From contig NZ_LN913001.1 of the NCBI RefSeq assembly GCF_001487105.1, positions 370,698 to 434,697 on the forward strand: a stretch of DNA of 64,000 nucleotides, read 5' to 3'. Below are positions 34,402-42,823 of this stretch, piece after piece. The stretch's first letter is position 1, and each line of letters starts with the position of its first letter. The position numbers and the translations under genes are program-made. Source of the DNA: Mediterraneibacter massiliensis. GTDB taxonomy: Bacteria > Bacillota > Clostridia > Lachnospirales > Lachnospiraceae. The notes under the pieces were generated by a model. That model made no database searches and was not told where the DNA came from. It saw only the letters and a list, made by a program, of their open reading frames with translations.

Positions 34402-35271
34402 ATGAAGCTGGAAAATGAAAGACTCTGTGTGGAGATTGCAGAGCGGGGAGCAGAAGTCGTAAGAATCTATGATAAGAAGAAAGAGCAGGATATTCTGTGG
34501 GATGGGAAACCGGAATTTTGGAAACGTCATTCCCCGATTTTGTTCCCGAATGTAGGAAAGACATGGAACAATAAGGTTCTTTTTGATGGGAATCAATATC
34601 CATCTTCACAGCATGGTTTCGCAAGAGACAATGATTTTCTCTGTGTGAGGGCAGAGGAAAAAGCGGCTGTCTGGCTTCTGCGTTCTTCTGAGGAGACAAA
34701 AGAAGTATATCCATTTGAGTTTGAATTATATATTATGTATAAGCTGGAAAAGAACCGTTTGTATGTAAAATGGGAAGTGAAAAATCATTCCGGAGAAAGT
34801 ATGTATTTTACGATCGGAGGACATCCTGCATTTTGGTGTGCTAAGGGAATGGAAAGCAGAAATGACTGTTATCTTAAGTTCCCGGGAAAAGACAGATTGG
34901 AGTATATAGGGGTCGATCTGCAGACAGGAACGGCGCTGCCAGAGACAAAAAGAAGCCTGGAATTAAAAGATGGATATTGTAAACTCTCAGATGAACTGTT
35001 TGAATTGGATACGATGATCTTTGACGGCGGACAGATCGAGGAAGCCTGGATCTGCCATCTGGATGGAACGCCTTTCGCAGGAGTGGAATGTAAAGATTTC
35101 CCGAACTTTGGTATCTGGTCGGTGAAAGACTCGCCGTTTGTGTGCTTGGAGCCATGGGCAGGAAGATGTGATAACCATGGTTTTGAAAAAGATGTGTCAG
35201 AAAAGCCAGGTATCAATCGGGTTGAACCGGGCGGAAGCTTTCAGAAAGAATATGCGATCGTGGCGGGGTAG
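34402..35271 (+). CDS. Aldose 1-epimerase-like protein
   Basis: A 289-residue protein of the galactose-mutarotase superfamily, LacX-like group. SQHGFARDNDF and FTIGGHPAFWC hold the two expected histidines, and the C-terminal glutamate region is GGSFQKEYAIVAG. It would interconvert alpha and beta anomers of a sugar or sugar phosphate. GGAGG lies 8 nt before ATG 34402. It is convergent with the esterase-like gene that follows. Confidence 0.87.
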   Translation: MKLENERLCVEIAERGAEVVRIYDKKKEQDILWDGKPEFWKRHSPILFPNVGKTWNNKVLFDGNQYPSSQHGFARDNDFLCVRAEEKAAVWLLRSSEETKEVYPFEFELYIMYKLEKNRLYVKWEVKNHSGESMYFTIGGHPAFWCAKGMESRNDCYLKFPGKDRLEYIGVDLQTGTALPETKRSLELKDGYCKLSDELFELDTMIFDGGQIEEAWICHLDGTPFAGVECKDFPNFGIWSVKDSPFVCLEPWAGRCDNHGFEKDVSEKPGINRVEPGGSFQKEYAIVAG

Positions 35272-35288
35272 AAATCAAGGAGTGGATA

Positions 35289-35320
35289 AAGCTGTTACCT
35301 TTTTAGAGGCAACAGCTTAT
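35289..35320 (+). terminator. Bidirectional hairpin between convergent genes
   Basis: AAGCTGTTACC pairs with GGCAACAGCTT around a TTTTTAGA loop, with one mismatch, followed by ATTT on the plus strand and TTTATCC on the minus. Its left arm overlaps the stop codon of the minus-strand gene. Confidence 0.65.
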
Positions 35321-36149
35321 TTAATGCGATTTTTATATATTCATCCCAAAGTATAAAATCATGTCTATATCCCTCCGGACAGATATAGTTTACCGGATAC
35401 CCCAGTTTTTTAAGTATTTCTACATCTTTTTCTACACGTGTTCTGATAAATTCATCCGAGCCGCAGACGATATGAAAATCGCACACAGGTTCACCGCTCT
35501 GTATGTTCTTTCGGGCAATGCTGTAGAGGTCGTAAGGAGAGTCATCTAACTGTTCGGCATCTCCAAAAGCAGCGTTATACAGTGGAAAATGATTTTTAAA
35601 GTGGTCTCCGTTTAATTCCTCTTTCAATGTTTGGGTAGAAAGTGTCATGCCGATCCCGCCGGATATATCCACACAGGTATGGAAAAGGGAAGGATGCATT
35701 ATGGCTGTGCCGAGAGCTGCATTACCGCCCATTGCATATCCAATGATGAAATTATCTTCCCGTTTTGGAGAAGAGGCGAATAAGGATTGGATGACCACAG
35801 GGAGTTCTTCGGATAAAAAAGTCTGGTATTTCGTTCCGTATTGTGTATCGATCCCAAAAGAATTGCATATATTCGGTGTGACAAGCATGACGTGATTTTC
35901 CTGTGCGTATCGTTCCGCGTTGCTGTACCGATAGGTTAATGTATCATCGTCGCCGCCTCCGTGGATCAAGTATACTGTTTGAAATTTCATCCCAGGCGTA
36001 TAGACTCTGGAACGCTGTCCCTCCATGCTGAGCGGGGAAGCGGCAGGAGACTGCTGATAATAACTGTAGCTATCGGTGGGGTACACGATTGAGACATCCA
36101 CATAATGGCCTAAACATTGACTTCTGAAATTAAAACGCATGTAACTCAT
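35295..36149 (-). CDS. Esterase D-fold protein with the catalytic Ser replaced by Ala
   Basis: A 284-residue protein of the Esterase D/S-formylglutathione hydrolase family (PF00756 type). The oxyanion strand is TVYLIHGGGDDDT. The nucleophile elbow reads IIGYAMGGNAAL where active members have G-x-S-x-G; residue 139 is Ala (GCA at 35733-35735). The late histidine is kept (EGYRHDFILWDEY). It is therefore probably not a hydrolase but a binding or regulatory protein. ATG 36149 follows AAAGGAGA. It lies 19 nt after the response regulator gene, so it is the third gene of the YesM/YesN unit. Confidence 0.87.
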   Translation of the reverse strand: MSYMRFNFRSQCLGHYVDVSIVYPTDSYSYYQQSPAASPLSMEGQRSRVYTPGMKFQTVYLIHGGGDDDTLTYRYSNAERYAQENHVMLVTPNICNSFGIDTQYGTKYQTFLSEELPVVIQSLFASSPKREDNFIIGYAMGGNAALGTAIMHPSLFHTCVDISGGIGMTLSTQTLKEELNGDHFKNHFPLYNAAFGDAEQLDDSPYDLYSIARKNIQSGEPVCDFHIVCGSDEFIRTRVEKDVEILKKLGYPVNYICPEGYRHDFILWDEYIKIALNKLLPLKR

Positions 36150-36168
36150 ATAGTCATCTCCTTTTCTG

Positions 36169-37737
36169 TCATGAATGGTGTTCACTGCAATTTTTACGGT
36201 ATTCGCTGGGGGTAACGCCTTCATGTTTTTTAAACATTTGTGTAAAGTGTGAAAAGTTGCTGTATCCTAGTTCGGACGCTACCATACTGACCGGGATATT
36301 TGGATTCTTCAACAGATCTTTTGCGGCCTCTACTTTGATGCGCAATATGTAGTTTTTTACATTTTCTCCGGTTTCTTTTTTGAACAGTTTTGAAAAATAT
36401 TCCGGACTGAAACATACGTATTCTGCCACATCCTTTACAGATATATCTTTGGAAAGATTGGCGAGAATATAGTCGATGGAGCGCTGTACGGTATCTTTTG
36501 ATTCATCTTCGCAAGAAGAGGAGGAGATTGCGTTGATCAGGTAAGAAATCCCTGTTTTCAAAGCTTCTACATCCTTAAAACAGCTCATGTAATCGTTATA
36601 GCTGTAGTCTTCTGAAAATAAGCTCATAATATCTATTTTATGATTATATGAATAAATAAAAAAGAGCTTTGTCAGTTCCTGATGAAATTGGGACAAGGCT
36701 TCCAGATTGAAGTGGTTCAGGAAGGCGTTGTATTCCAAGAAGGAAAATATATTTTCCTCCAGTGCTGCAAATTGACTGTTGTCGATCAAACGTGTCCAGC
36801 GTGCCGCGTTTTCAGAAAGGCTTGTATTATCAGGAATGGATATGTTTTGTTCTGAAAAGTAGAGCCCAGGTCTTTTTGTGACATTATTTAAGGCGGTCTG
36901 ATGGGCAGGCAGTATAAGCTCGCGGATATTTTTTATCTGATCGCAGGGCGTAATATAGCAGGACAATTCATTGGAAATCTGAGTTGTAATATCCTGATAG
37001 AAGGCGTCAAAAAGCTCTTTGGGAATACATTCCAAAGAGGGCGTGTTCGTGACGAGCAACAGTACGAACTGTCTAAAGCGGTTCAGACAGATCAAAGGGT
37101 ATACCCCTTGCACGGTGAAAGCTCTTGCTGCACCTTCCATGAGGGTGACGAATAAAGAAGAATCTGAAAATACAGGGTCAGTAGAATGTAAATAAGGATA
37201 GATATCAATAATGACAGCCTGTACAGTAGATTCGGCGTTGACCGTATATCCCATCTGGTTCAAGGACACTAAAGAGTGCTGTTTATTAGATGGATTAGAG
37301 GAAAATAAGTTTAATACAATATTGCTGAGCGTTTCCAGATGGTAATAGTCGGAAAGCTGCTTTTGTGTCAAAACTTTTGAGACAGCGCGTGTTAAGGTGC
37401 TTTCTATTTCGTGATAAGGAGCCGGCTGCACAATATAATCGAAACATCCAAGTTTCATGGCTTCTTTAGCATAGTCAAAAACCGCATGAGAAGTCAGAAG
37501 AATACGGATGATAGAGGGATAATTTTCTGCCACCCACTTATTTAATACCAGACCGTTTTCGCCGGGCATTTCAATATCAGACATAAGAATGTGTATTTTG
37601 TGAGAACACATGATCTGCTTGGCATCTGAAACATTCGTAGCAGTATAAACATGATTAATCTTCAGCAGATCAAAATGGATGCCATGCAGCAGTCCGTCCA
37701 GCACAGAAGTCTGATCGTCTACGATTAAAATATTCAT
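36169..37737 (-). CDS. YesN-type response regulator with AraC DNA-binding domain
   Basis: A 522-residue regulator. The receiver domain (1-120) begins MNILIVDDQTSVLDG and has the phospho-acceptor in LMSDIEMPGENG and the conserved Thr in ILLTSH. The usual beta-5 lysine is Gln in FDYIVQPAP. A middle region of about 280 residues is unassigned. The C-terminal 100 residues form an AraC double helix-turn-helix (VAEYVCFSPEYFSKLFKKET, then VASELGYSNFSHFTQMFKKH). It is encoded directly after its partner kinase with a 4-nt overlap. Such pairs usually switch on adjacent sugar transport or catabolic genes. Confidence 0.93.
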   Translation of the reverse strand: MNILIVDDQTSVLDGLLHGIHFDLLKINHVYTATNVSDAKQIMCSHKIHILMSDIEMPGENGLVLNKWVAENYPSIIRILLTSHAVFDYAKEAMKLGCFDYIVQPAPYHEIESTLTRAVSKVLTQKQLSDYYHLETLSNIVLNLFSSNPSNKQHSLVSLNQMGYTVNAESTVQAVIIDIYPYLHSTDPVFSDSSLFVTLMEGAARAFTVQGVYPLICLNRFRQFVLLLVTNTPSLECIPKELFDAFYQDITTQISNELSCYITPCDQIKNIRELILPAHQTALNNVTKRPGLYFSEQNISIPDNTSLSENAARWTRLIDNSQFAALEENIFSFLEYNAFLNHFNLEALSQFHQELTKLFFIYSYNHKIDIMSLFSEDYSYNDYMSCFKDVEALKTGISYLINAISSSSCEDESKDTVQRSIDYILANLSKDISVKDVAEYVCFSPEYFSKLFKKETGENVKNYILRIKVEAAKDLLKNPNIPVSMVASELGYSNFSHFTQMFKKHEGVTPSEYRKNCSEHHS

Positions 37738-39500
37738 TTTTCTGATTCCCCCTTAAAAGCCGATGGAAGTGTTTCGTGCAATTCTCCCTTTATAGGCAGA
37801 TAGATCAAAGCACAGGCGCCTCCGGAAGGTTTATTGTAAAAAGCAAATTGATAATTGGATTTATAGATCAAAGAAATCCTGCGTTTTAGATTGGAAATTC
37901 CTACGTGTTCTTTTGCATACATATCATTTTCAGCATTGTTGAGACGCTCTAATATCTCTGGGGCATATCCAATCCCGTTATCGCTTAACATGATCTGCAG
38001 AACAGGTTCGTTGTGCAAGACTGCTGCCTCTATTTTAACATCAAAAATAAGCAGGTTTCCGGATTGTTTATTGTATTTGGCTGTATTTTCTAAAAATGTC
38101 TGTATGAGAAGAACGGGAACCTGACATTTCAGAAGCGCGTCATCTACCTGTATATTCAGGATAAAAGGATTCACCCGGTCCAAAAGTATAATATTATAGT
38201 AATCATTGACTTCAGTTAGTTCCGACTGTAAAGTGACAAGTTTGAGATTGTCATGGAAAATGTATCGCAGATGATTGGAAAACGCGATGATCATTCTCTG
38301 CATTTTTATATACTGCTTGCTTTCCAGCATATTGTACAGGCTCTTTAGGCAGTTTATGAAAAAATGAGAGTTGGTCTGCAGCTGGTAATACTGCAGCTGT
38401 GCATGATTTTTTTCAAATGCTTCAGCCTGCTTTTCGTTAGTCAGGAGTATTTTCTGGTTGATCAGTTGTGCCAGTGCAAGATTGATGTTTTGGTATTCTA
38501 TGATATTACTGTGACTGTATTCCAGGAAGGAAGAAGGATCATTTTGTTCTAAGTGTTTTGTGGCAGCGTTGATCCTGTCCAGGGGATAGAGCAGCATTTT
38601 GTTAAAAACATAGACCGTATAAAGAATGATCCCGCAGGATATAACAGCAATGATCACAAATAAAATCGTAGAAATTTTCACGAATTCTCCCATATAGTTT
38701 GACTGGAAAATGCAGAACATATAGATGTCGGTTCCATTTATAGGCGCAGTCATGATATAACGCTCGGAAAAGAATGTGTTTTTGGGATGCTTTACCTGTT
38801 CCAAGGTGATGTTTTTTGTCAGGCTGTTGTGTTCAATGAGCAATTGCCTGTTATTAAAAAAACCAAACTGCAAAGAAGTAGAATCTCCGCCTACATAATC
38901 TAAAAATTCATAATTTTCCAGATCTATGGCAGTGCAGACATAGAAATCCCGTACTTTTAAAGCCCGCATAAGAATGGGGTGGTACCCCTCTTCAAATAGC
39001 AGCCATTGGTTGTATTCCGTGTGTGTATCCTGCAGCCAGTACGTCTTCAGCAGATCGTTCAGCTGATAAATATAGCGAGGGGCATCGCGAAAAAAGGTTT
39101 CTCCGGAAACGGAGGCAGCGATCCGATGTTCCTTGTCAAATATAAAAATACTCTCATAGGGAGCTACCTGTCGTTTCAGCATTTCAGTCACATTATACTG
39201 CAATGTTATTCTTTCGGTATCCTGTAGATTTTTCAGAGTCAACAGTTGGAAGGACTGATCGGAATAACATAATTTTTGCTGGAATGTAGCGACCTGCTTC
39301 ATTTCTGTCTCCAATAATTGAGAGTAATACTCAATAGTAGAAGAGGTATTGTACTCCATCTGATCAGAATAAGACGTAACTATAATGATACAGTAAAAAA
39401 TAAGTATAGCAGAACTACACAGGAGAAGGAGCAGAAGATAACGGTATAAAAATTTTCGGATAGAATAGGAAGTTTTCTTCTTAAAAAGTGTCATAGGCAC
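37734..39500 (-). CDS. YesM-type sensor histidine kinase
   Basis: A 588-residue membrane kinase. Transmembrane helices lie at about residues 17-40 and 275-300, enclosing an extracellular sensor domain of about 230 residues. After a HAMP-like stretch, the histidine box is NSHFFINCLKSLYNM. The ATPase part has LIQTFLENTAKYN (N box) and LSDNGIGYAPE (G box). The extracellular sensor would detect a sugar-like ligand. It is divergent from the esterase gene run, with palindromes between. Confidence 0.92.
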   Translation of the reverse strand: MPMTLFKKKTSYSIRKFLYRYLLLLLLCSSAILIFYCIIIVTSYSDQMEYNTSSTIEYYSQLLETEMKQVATFQQKLCYSDQSFQLLTLKNLQDTERITLQYNVTEMLKRQVAPYESIFIFDKEHRIAASVSGETFFRDAPRYIYQLNDLLKTYWLQDTHTEYNQWLLFEEGYHPILMRALKVRDFYVCTAIDLENYEFLDYVGGDSTSLQFGFFNNRQLLIEHNSLTKNITLEQVKHPKNTFFSERYIMTAPINGTDIYMFCIFQSNYMGEFVKISTILFVIIAVISCGIILYTVYVFNKMLLYPLDRINAATKHLEQNDPSSFLEYSHSNIIEYQNINLALAQLINQKILLTNEKQAEAFEKNHAQLQYYQLQTNSHFFINCLKSLYNMLESKQYIKMQRMIIAFSNHLRYIFHDNLKLVTLQSELTEVNDYYNIILLDRVNPFILNIQVDDALLKCQVPVLLIQTFLENTAKYNKQSGNLLIFDVKIEAAVLHNEPVLQIMLSDNGIGYAPEILERLNNAENDMYAKEHVGISNLKRRISLIYKSNYQFAFYNKPSGGACALIYLPIKGELHETLPSAFKGESEK

Positions 39501-39505
39501 CTCTC

Positions 39506-39522
39506 TGTATAACGTTTACACA
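39506..39522 (+). promoter_or_regulatory. AACGTT-centred operator-like site, copy 1
   Basis: TGTATAACGTTTACACA in the divergent gap between the kinase and the esterase genes. The arms TGTA-AAC and GTTTACA match a LacI/CcpA-type operator except for one extra base in the left arm. Confidence 0.45.
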
Positions 39523-39593
39523 TAGCTATATAGAATATATTAACAAAGGGGAAACTCCAAGTCAAGAAATCGACAAAAGAAGCCGGAAAAACG

Positions 39594-39616
39594 AAAATGT
39601 AAACGTTTGACATTTT
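39594..39616 (+). promoter_or_regulatory. AACGTT-centred palindrome, copy 2, candidate LacI-family operator
   Basis: AAAATGTAAAC and GTTT-G-ACATTTT are complementary arms around a CG centre with a single extra G. LacI-family proteins typically bind such CG-centred palindromes. The site lies 55 nt before the first esterase gene of the run, whose last gene encodes a LacI-type protein. Confidence 0.55.
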
Positions 39617-39670
39617 GGGAAGGCAATGAGAAGATAGTAGTAGAAGATAAGAAAAAGGAGGAGAAAATAA

Positions 39671-40441
39671 ATGGCATATTTAGAAGTAAATGCGTTGTCT
39701 GTGATCTTATGTGGTTCCTTTCGGGCCAATGTGTATTTGCCGGAAATGGATAAGTTGGATCTTACAGATGAACGGCATGAAAAGAAGTATCCTGTACTAT
39801 GGCTTCTTCATAGCGAAGGCGGAAGTTCCTTGGATTGGAATAAGACAATGGCGGAACAATGTGCGGCGGAATTCGGCATCTTTATTGTGGCGCCGGACGC
39901 ACAACATTCTTTGTGCAGCAATATGGAGTATGGTCCTCAATATGAAGAATTTCTCTCCAAAGAATTGCCGGGCATTATCAGAAATAATCTGCCGGCGTCC
40001 GAAAAGGCGGAGAAAAACTGGATCGGCGGAGTGGGAACAGGAGCCTATGGAGCTGTGAAAGCCGCAATCAAACATCCGGAGGTGTTCTCCAAGTGTATCG
40101 CTATGGACGGGATTTTTGATATGGAACAAATATACCGGCAGGCAAAGAGAGGAGAACCCACAGACATTTTTCATACAGAAGAATCTTTGAAAGCCGTTTT
40201 TGGAGATCTGCAGACATTTTCAGGAAGCGGGCATGATATATATGCTCTTGCAGACAACTGCAGAGAAGGAGAATTTTATATCGCGGGGACAACAGGATCT
40301 GTCCGCGCAAAAGAAAGGCAGCGTCTGGCAGAAAGTTTAAAGGAAAAGGCTTGTTACGTAAAGACAGAAGGGGAAATCATGGATTTTGGAGAGCCTGCAG
40401 TACTGCGTAATGCGATCAAATGGCTGCTTGCTGAAAAATAA
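39671..40441 (+). CDS. Esterase D-fold protein that has lost Ser and His
   Basis: A 256-residue relative of the Esterase D/S-formylglutathione hydrolase family. The core is recognisable (YPVLWLLHSEGGSSLDW, later FSKCIAMDGIF). The nucleophile elbow is WIGGVGTGAYG: residue 122 is Gly (GGA at 40034) where active paralogues in this window have Ser. At the usual catalytic histidine (GxHxW) it reads EGEIMDFG. Both key residues are gone, yet the frame is intact. AGGAGGAG precedes the ATG. It is the first gene of a rightward run with 15-16 nt gaps. Confidence 0.83.
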   Translation: MAYLEVNALSVILCGSFRANVYLPEMDKLDLTDERHEKKYPVLWLLHSEGGSSLDWNKTMAEQCAAEFGIFIVAPDAQHSLCSNMEYGPQYEEFLSKELPGIIRNNLPASEKAEKNWIGGVGTGAYGAVKAAIKHPEVFSKCIAMDGIFDMEQIYRQAKRGEPTDIFHTEESLKAVFGDLQTFSGSGHDIYALADNCREGEFYIAGTTGSVRAKERQRLAESLKEKACYVKTEGEIMDFGEPAVLRNAIKWLLAEK

Positions 40442-40456
40442 AGGAGGAGAGAGAAA

Positions 40457-41266
40457 ATGGCAAATTTCAGACTGCACTATTTTTCAGAAGTGCTGCGGAT
40501 GAATGTAGGAGTCAATGTGATTATTCCGGAAAATACATGGGGACACTCGTTGGCAGACAGGCCGAAAGGCTACAGATATCCGGTGCTTTGGCTTCAGTCG
40601 GGAGGCGGTTTTGACTATACAGATTGGCAAAGGTATACGGCTTTAGAACTGTATGCAGCCGAAGCAGGTATTGCGGTTGTGTGCAGCGGAACATATTGTT
40701 CGGGGTACATGGACACAAAACATGGGGATTTTAAATACTTTACACAGTTATCGGTTGAAACTCCGGCAGTGGTAAGGCATTTATTTCCACTCTCGGAAAA
40801 ACCGGAAGAAAATTATATAGCCGGTTTCTCCATGGGAGGATACGGTACACTCAAATGGATGCTGCGTGATCCGGAAAAATTCGCTGCATTTGGTCTGTTT
40901 TCCGGGATTAAAAATGTGCCGGAGATAATCCCGGAAAAAGAAGACAGGGAAGATCCGTTTTACATGTTCGCTGCGGCCTTTGGAGATGCCAAAAATACAT
41001 TGGGGACAGAAGACGACGTGGTATATATGTTGAAGAAACAGATAAAAGCGGGTAAGAAAATGCCAAGAGGATACATGGCTACGGGAGTAGAAGATACACA
41101 TTATGAAGATAATGTTGCTTTTATGGATAAATACGAATCTTTAGGACTGAAGTTTGAAAGAGTTATCGACCATGGAGCCCACAATTGGGAATATTGCAAT
41201 CGCCATGTCAAGAAATTCCTGGACTGGCTGGATATAAAAGAAACCTTTCAAAGAGAGGCTGAATAG
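40457..41266 (+). CDS. Cytoplasmic esterase, Esterase D/S-formylglutathione hydrolase fold
   Basis: A 269-residue alpha/beta hydrolase. The nucleophile elbow is intact, IAGFSMGGYGTL (Ser 125), and the late histidine is in DHGAHNWEYC. WLQSGGGFDYTDW supplies the oxyanion region. No signal peptide is visible. Family members cleave acyl esters of sugars or thiol esters. It lies 15 nt after the serine-less homologue, and the two could form a mixed complex. Confidence 0.87.
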   Translation: MANFRLHYFSEVLRMNVGVNVIIPENTWGHSLADRPKGYRYPVLWLQSGGGFDYTDWQRYTALELYAAEAGIAVVCSGTYCSGYMDTKHGDFKYFTQLSVETPAVVRHLFPLSEKPEENYIAGFSMGGYGTLKWMLRDPEKFAAFGLFSGIKNVPEIIPEKEDREDPFYMFAAAFGDAKNTLGTEDDVVYMLKKQIKAGKKMPRGYMATGVEDTHYEDNVAFMDKYESLGLKFERVIDHGAHNWEYCNRHVKKFLDWLDIKETFQREAE

Positions 41267-41281
41267 CGGGAAGGAGCACAG

Positions 41282-42823
41282 ATGGGAAAGATGTTTTTAA
41301 GACCCGGAATACCGGATGATGCCAATCGAGAGTATTTGCCGGAAAAATTAAAAGAATCAGAAATTGTAGTGAATGAAAATGGAAATAATTCTCAGCCATA
41401 TCCGAAAAATCTAAGGGAATTCCATGGTGTGGTCGCGGACGGTATAGAAGATGAATGGTATGTATATGTACCGGACAGTTATCAGCCTCTGGAAAAGACA
41501 CCATTGGTCCTTTCTTTGCATGGCGGAATGATGACAGGCTGGGGACAAGCGGTGTATACTTCCTGGACTTTAGCGGCAGACAGAGACGGATTTATTGTTG
41601 TATTTCCGAATGCAAATTATAACAGATTCTGGCAGGTACAGTGGGCAACCTGGGAGATCGATCCGGATAAAAAAACGCCGGGATCCATGGAAGGTGAACC
41701 GCCGGGAGTACGGCCCTGCCCAAAAGATATAAAAGAGAATCATGATATTAAGCTGCTTTTGGGTCTGATCGATCTTATGAAAAAGACCTATAATATCGAT
41801 GAAGGCAGAATTTTTATGCAGGGAATGTCTATGGGGAACATGATGACCGGATTGTTTGCGAGAAATTTTGGGAATGTCCTTGCAGGTGCGGCAGGTTCCG
41901 GTGCGGCGGCGTTCTTATCTCTGGTGTTTGATAAAAACGAAAAAATTATAAATACGGGAGGGCCTCTGGCTATCTGGCAGTCCAGACCGGAACGAAATGA
42001 CATTCCTCCGAACCGAGAATTGGAAAAGAAAGTACATAAATATAACCGTTTGTATTGGATGCGCATCAATAGATGTGAACATATTCCGCAGATCACGATC
42101 CAGGGGGAGAACAATCTGGCTTTTTACAAAGGAGAGAAAGCGGACGTGGTCTATTACGATATTAAGAACCGGGATCATGGGCAGACATTTGATGATGCCG
42201 CCTTGGTGTGGGACTATCTCTTTTCTGGAATCAGACGGGAAGAGGATGGCAGTATCTCTACTCTGCAGCCAGTACGTGAGAGGAAAGGGGATGTCTTTGC
42301 GTTTGCCGTTACCACAGACAGTGAAAAAGTATGGTTTCACAATCGTATTGAGGAAATGACAGGGAAGGTACGCAAGTGGAAGAAGATGAAATATCATGGT
42401 CTGGACGGGGGACAGAAAGTAAGGGGAGAATACCATATGGTCCCCTTGTCCTTTTTGGCAGAAGCTTTTGGAGCGGAACTTACGTATACCCAGCAGAACT
42501 TGGCGGCGTATGTAAAAATGCCGGATGGGCGAGAAGTACAGTTTGCAAGGGGAAGTATAGGTTGTATCATTGATCAGTCTCTTGTGCAGATGTATTGTGA
42601 GGCTCTGCACCGAGATGGAGAACTCTATGTTTCTGCTGCGTGGTTTTCGGAATATATAGGCAATATGCATGTTTCAGAGTGTGAAGATGTCCTGTATGTG
42701 ACCGATCATGCCAGTCAACTTTCGGCTAATATGGCAGATCTGATCAAAGATATGCTGCATGGGACGATCATACCGGAAAATTATGATGAGATGCTCTCAG
42801 AGGAGGAAGAAGATGGAAAATAG
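41282..42823 (+). CDS. Two-domain esterase paralogue A (alpha/beta hydrolase plus C-terminal domain)
   Basis: A 513-residue cytoplasmic protein. It starts with the family signature GIPDDANREYLPEKLK, then VVNENGNNSQPYP. The hydrolase half has LSLHGGMMTGWGQAVYTSW (oxyanion region), FMQGMSMGNMMTG (nucleophile Ser about 183) and NRDHGQTFDDA (catalytic His), resembling PHB-depolymerase/feruloyl-esterase-type enzymes. The last 150 residues (VPLSFLAEAFGAELTY, FARGSIGCIID) resemble the repeat of copper-amine-oxidase-N-like stalk domains, though no signal peptide is present. First of three tandem paralogues; a fourth is at 59,511. Confidence 0.85.
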   Translation: MGKMFLRPGIPDDANREYLPEKLKESEIVVNENGNNSQPYPKNLREFHGVVADGIEDEWYVYVPDSYQPLEKTPLVLSLHGGMMTGWGQAVYTSWTLAADRDGFIVVFPNANYNRFWQVQWATWEIDPDKKTPGSMEGEPPGVRPCPKDIKENHDIKLLLGLIDLMKKTYNIDEGRIFMQGMSMGNMMTGLFARNFGNVLAGAAGSGAAAFLSLVFDKNEKIINTGGPLAIWQSRPERNDIPPNRELEKKVHKYNRLYWMRINRCEHIPQITIQGENNLAFYKGEKADVVYYDIKNRDHGQTFDDAALVWDYLFSGIRREEDGSISTLQPVRERKGDVFAFAVTTDSEKVWFHNRIEEMTGKVRKWKKMKYHGLDGGQKVRGEYHMVPLSFLAEAFGAELTYTQQNLAAYVKMPDGREVQFARGSIGCIIDQSLVQMYCEALHRDGELYVSAAWFSEYIGNMHVSECEDVLYVTDHASQLSANMADLIKDMLHGTIIPENYDEMLSEEEEDGK

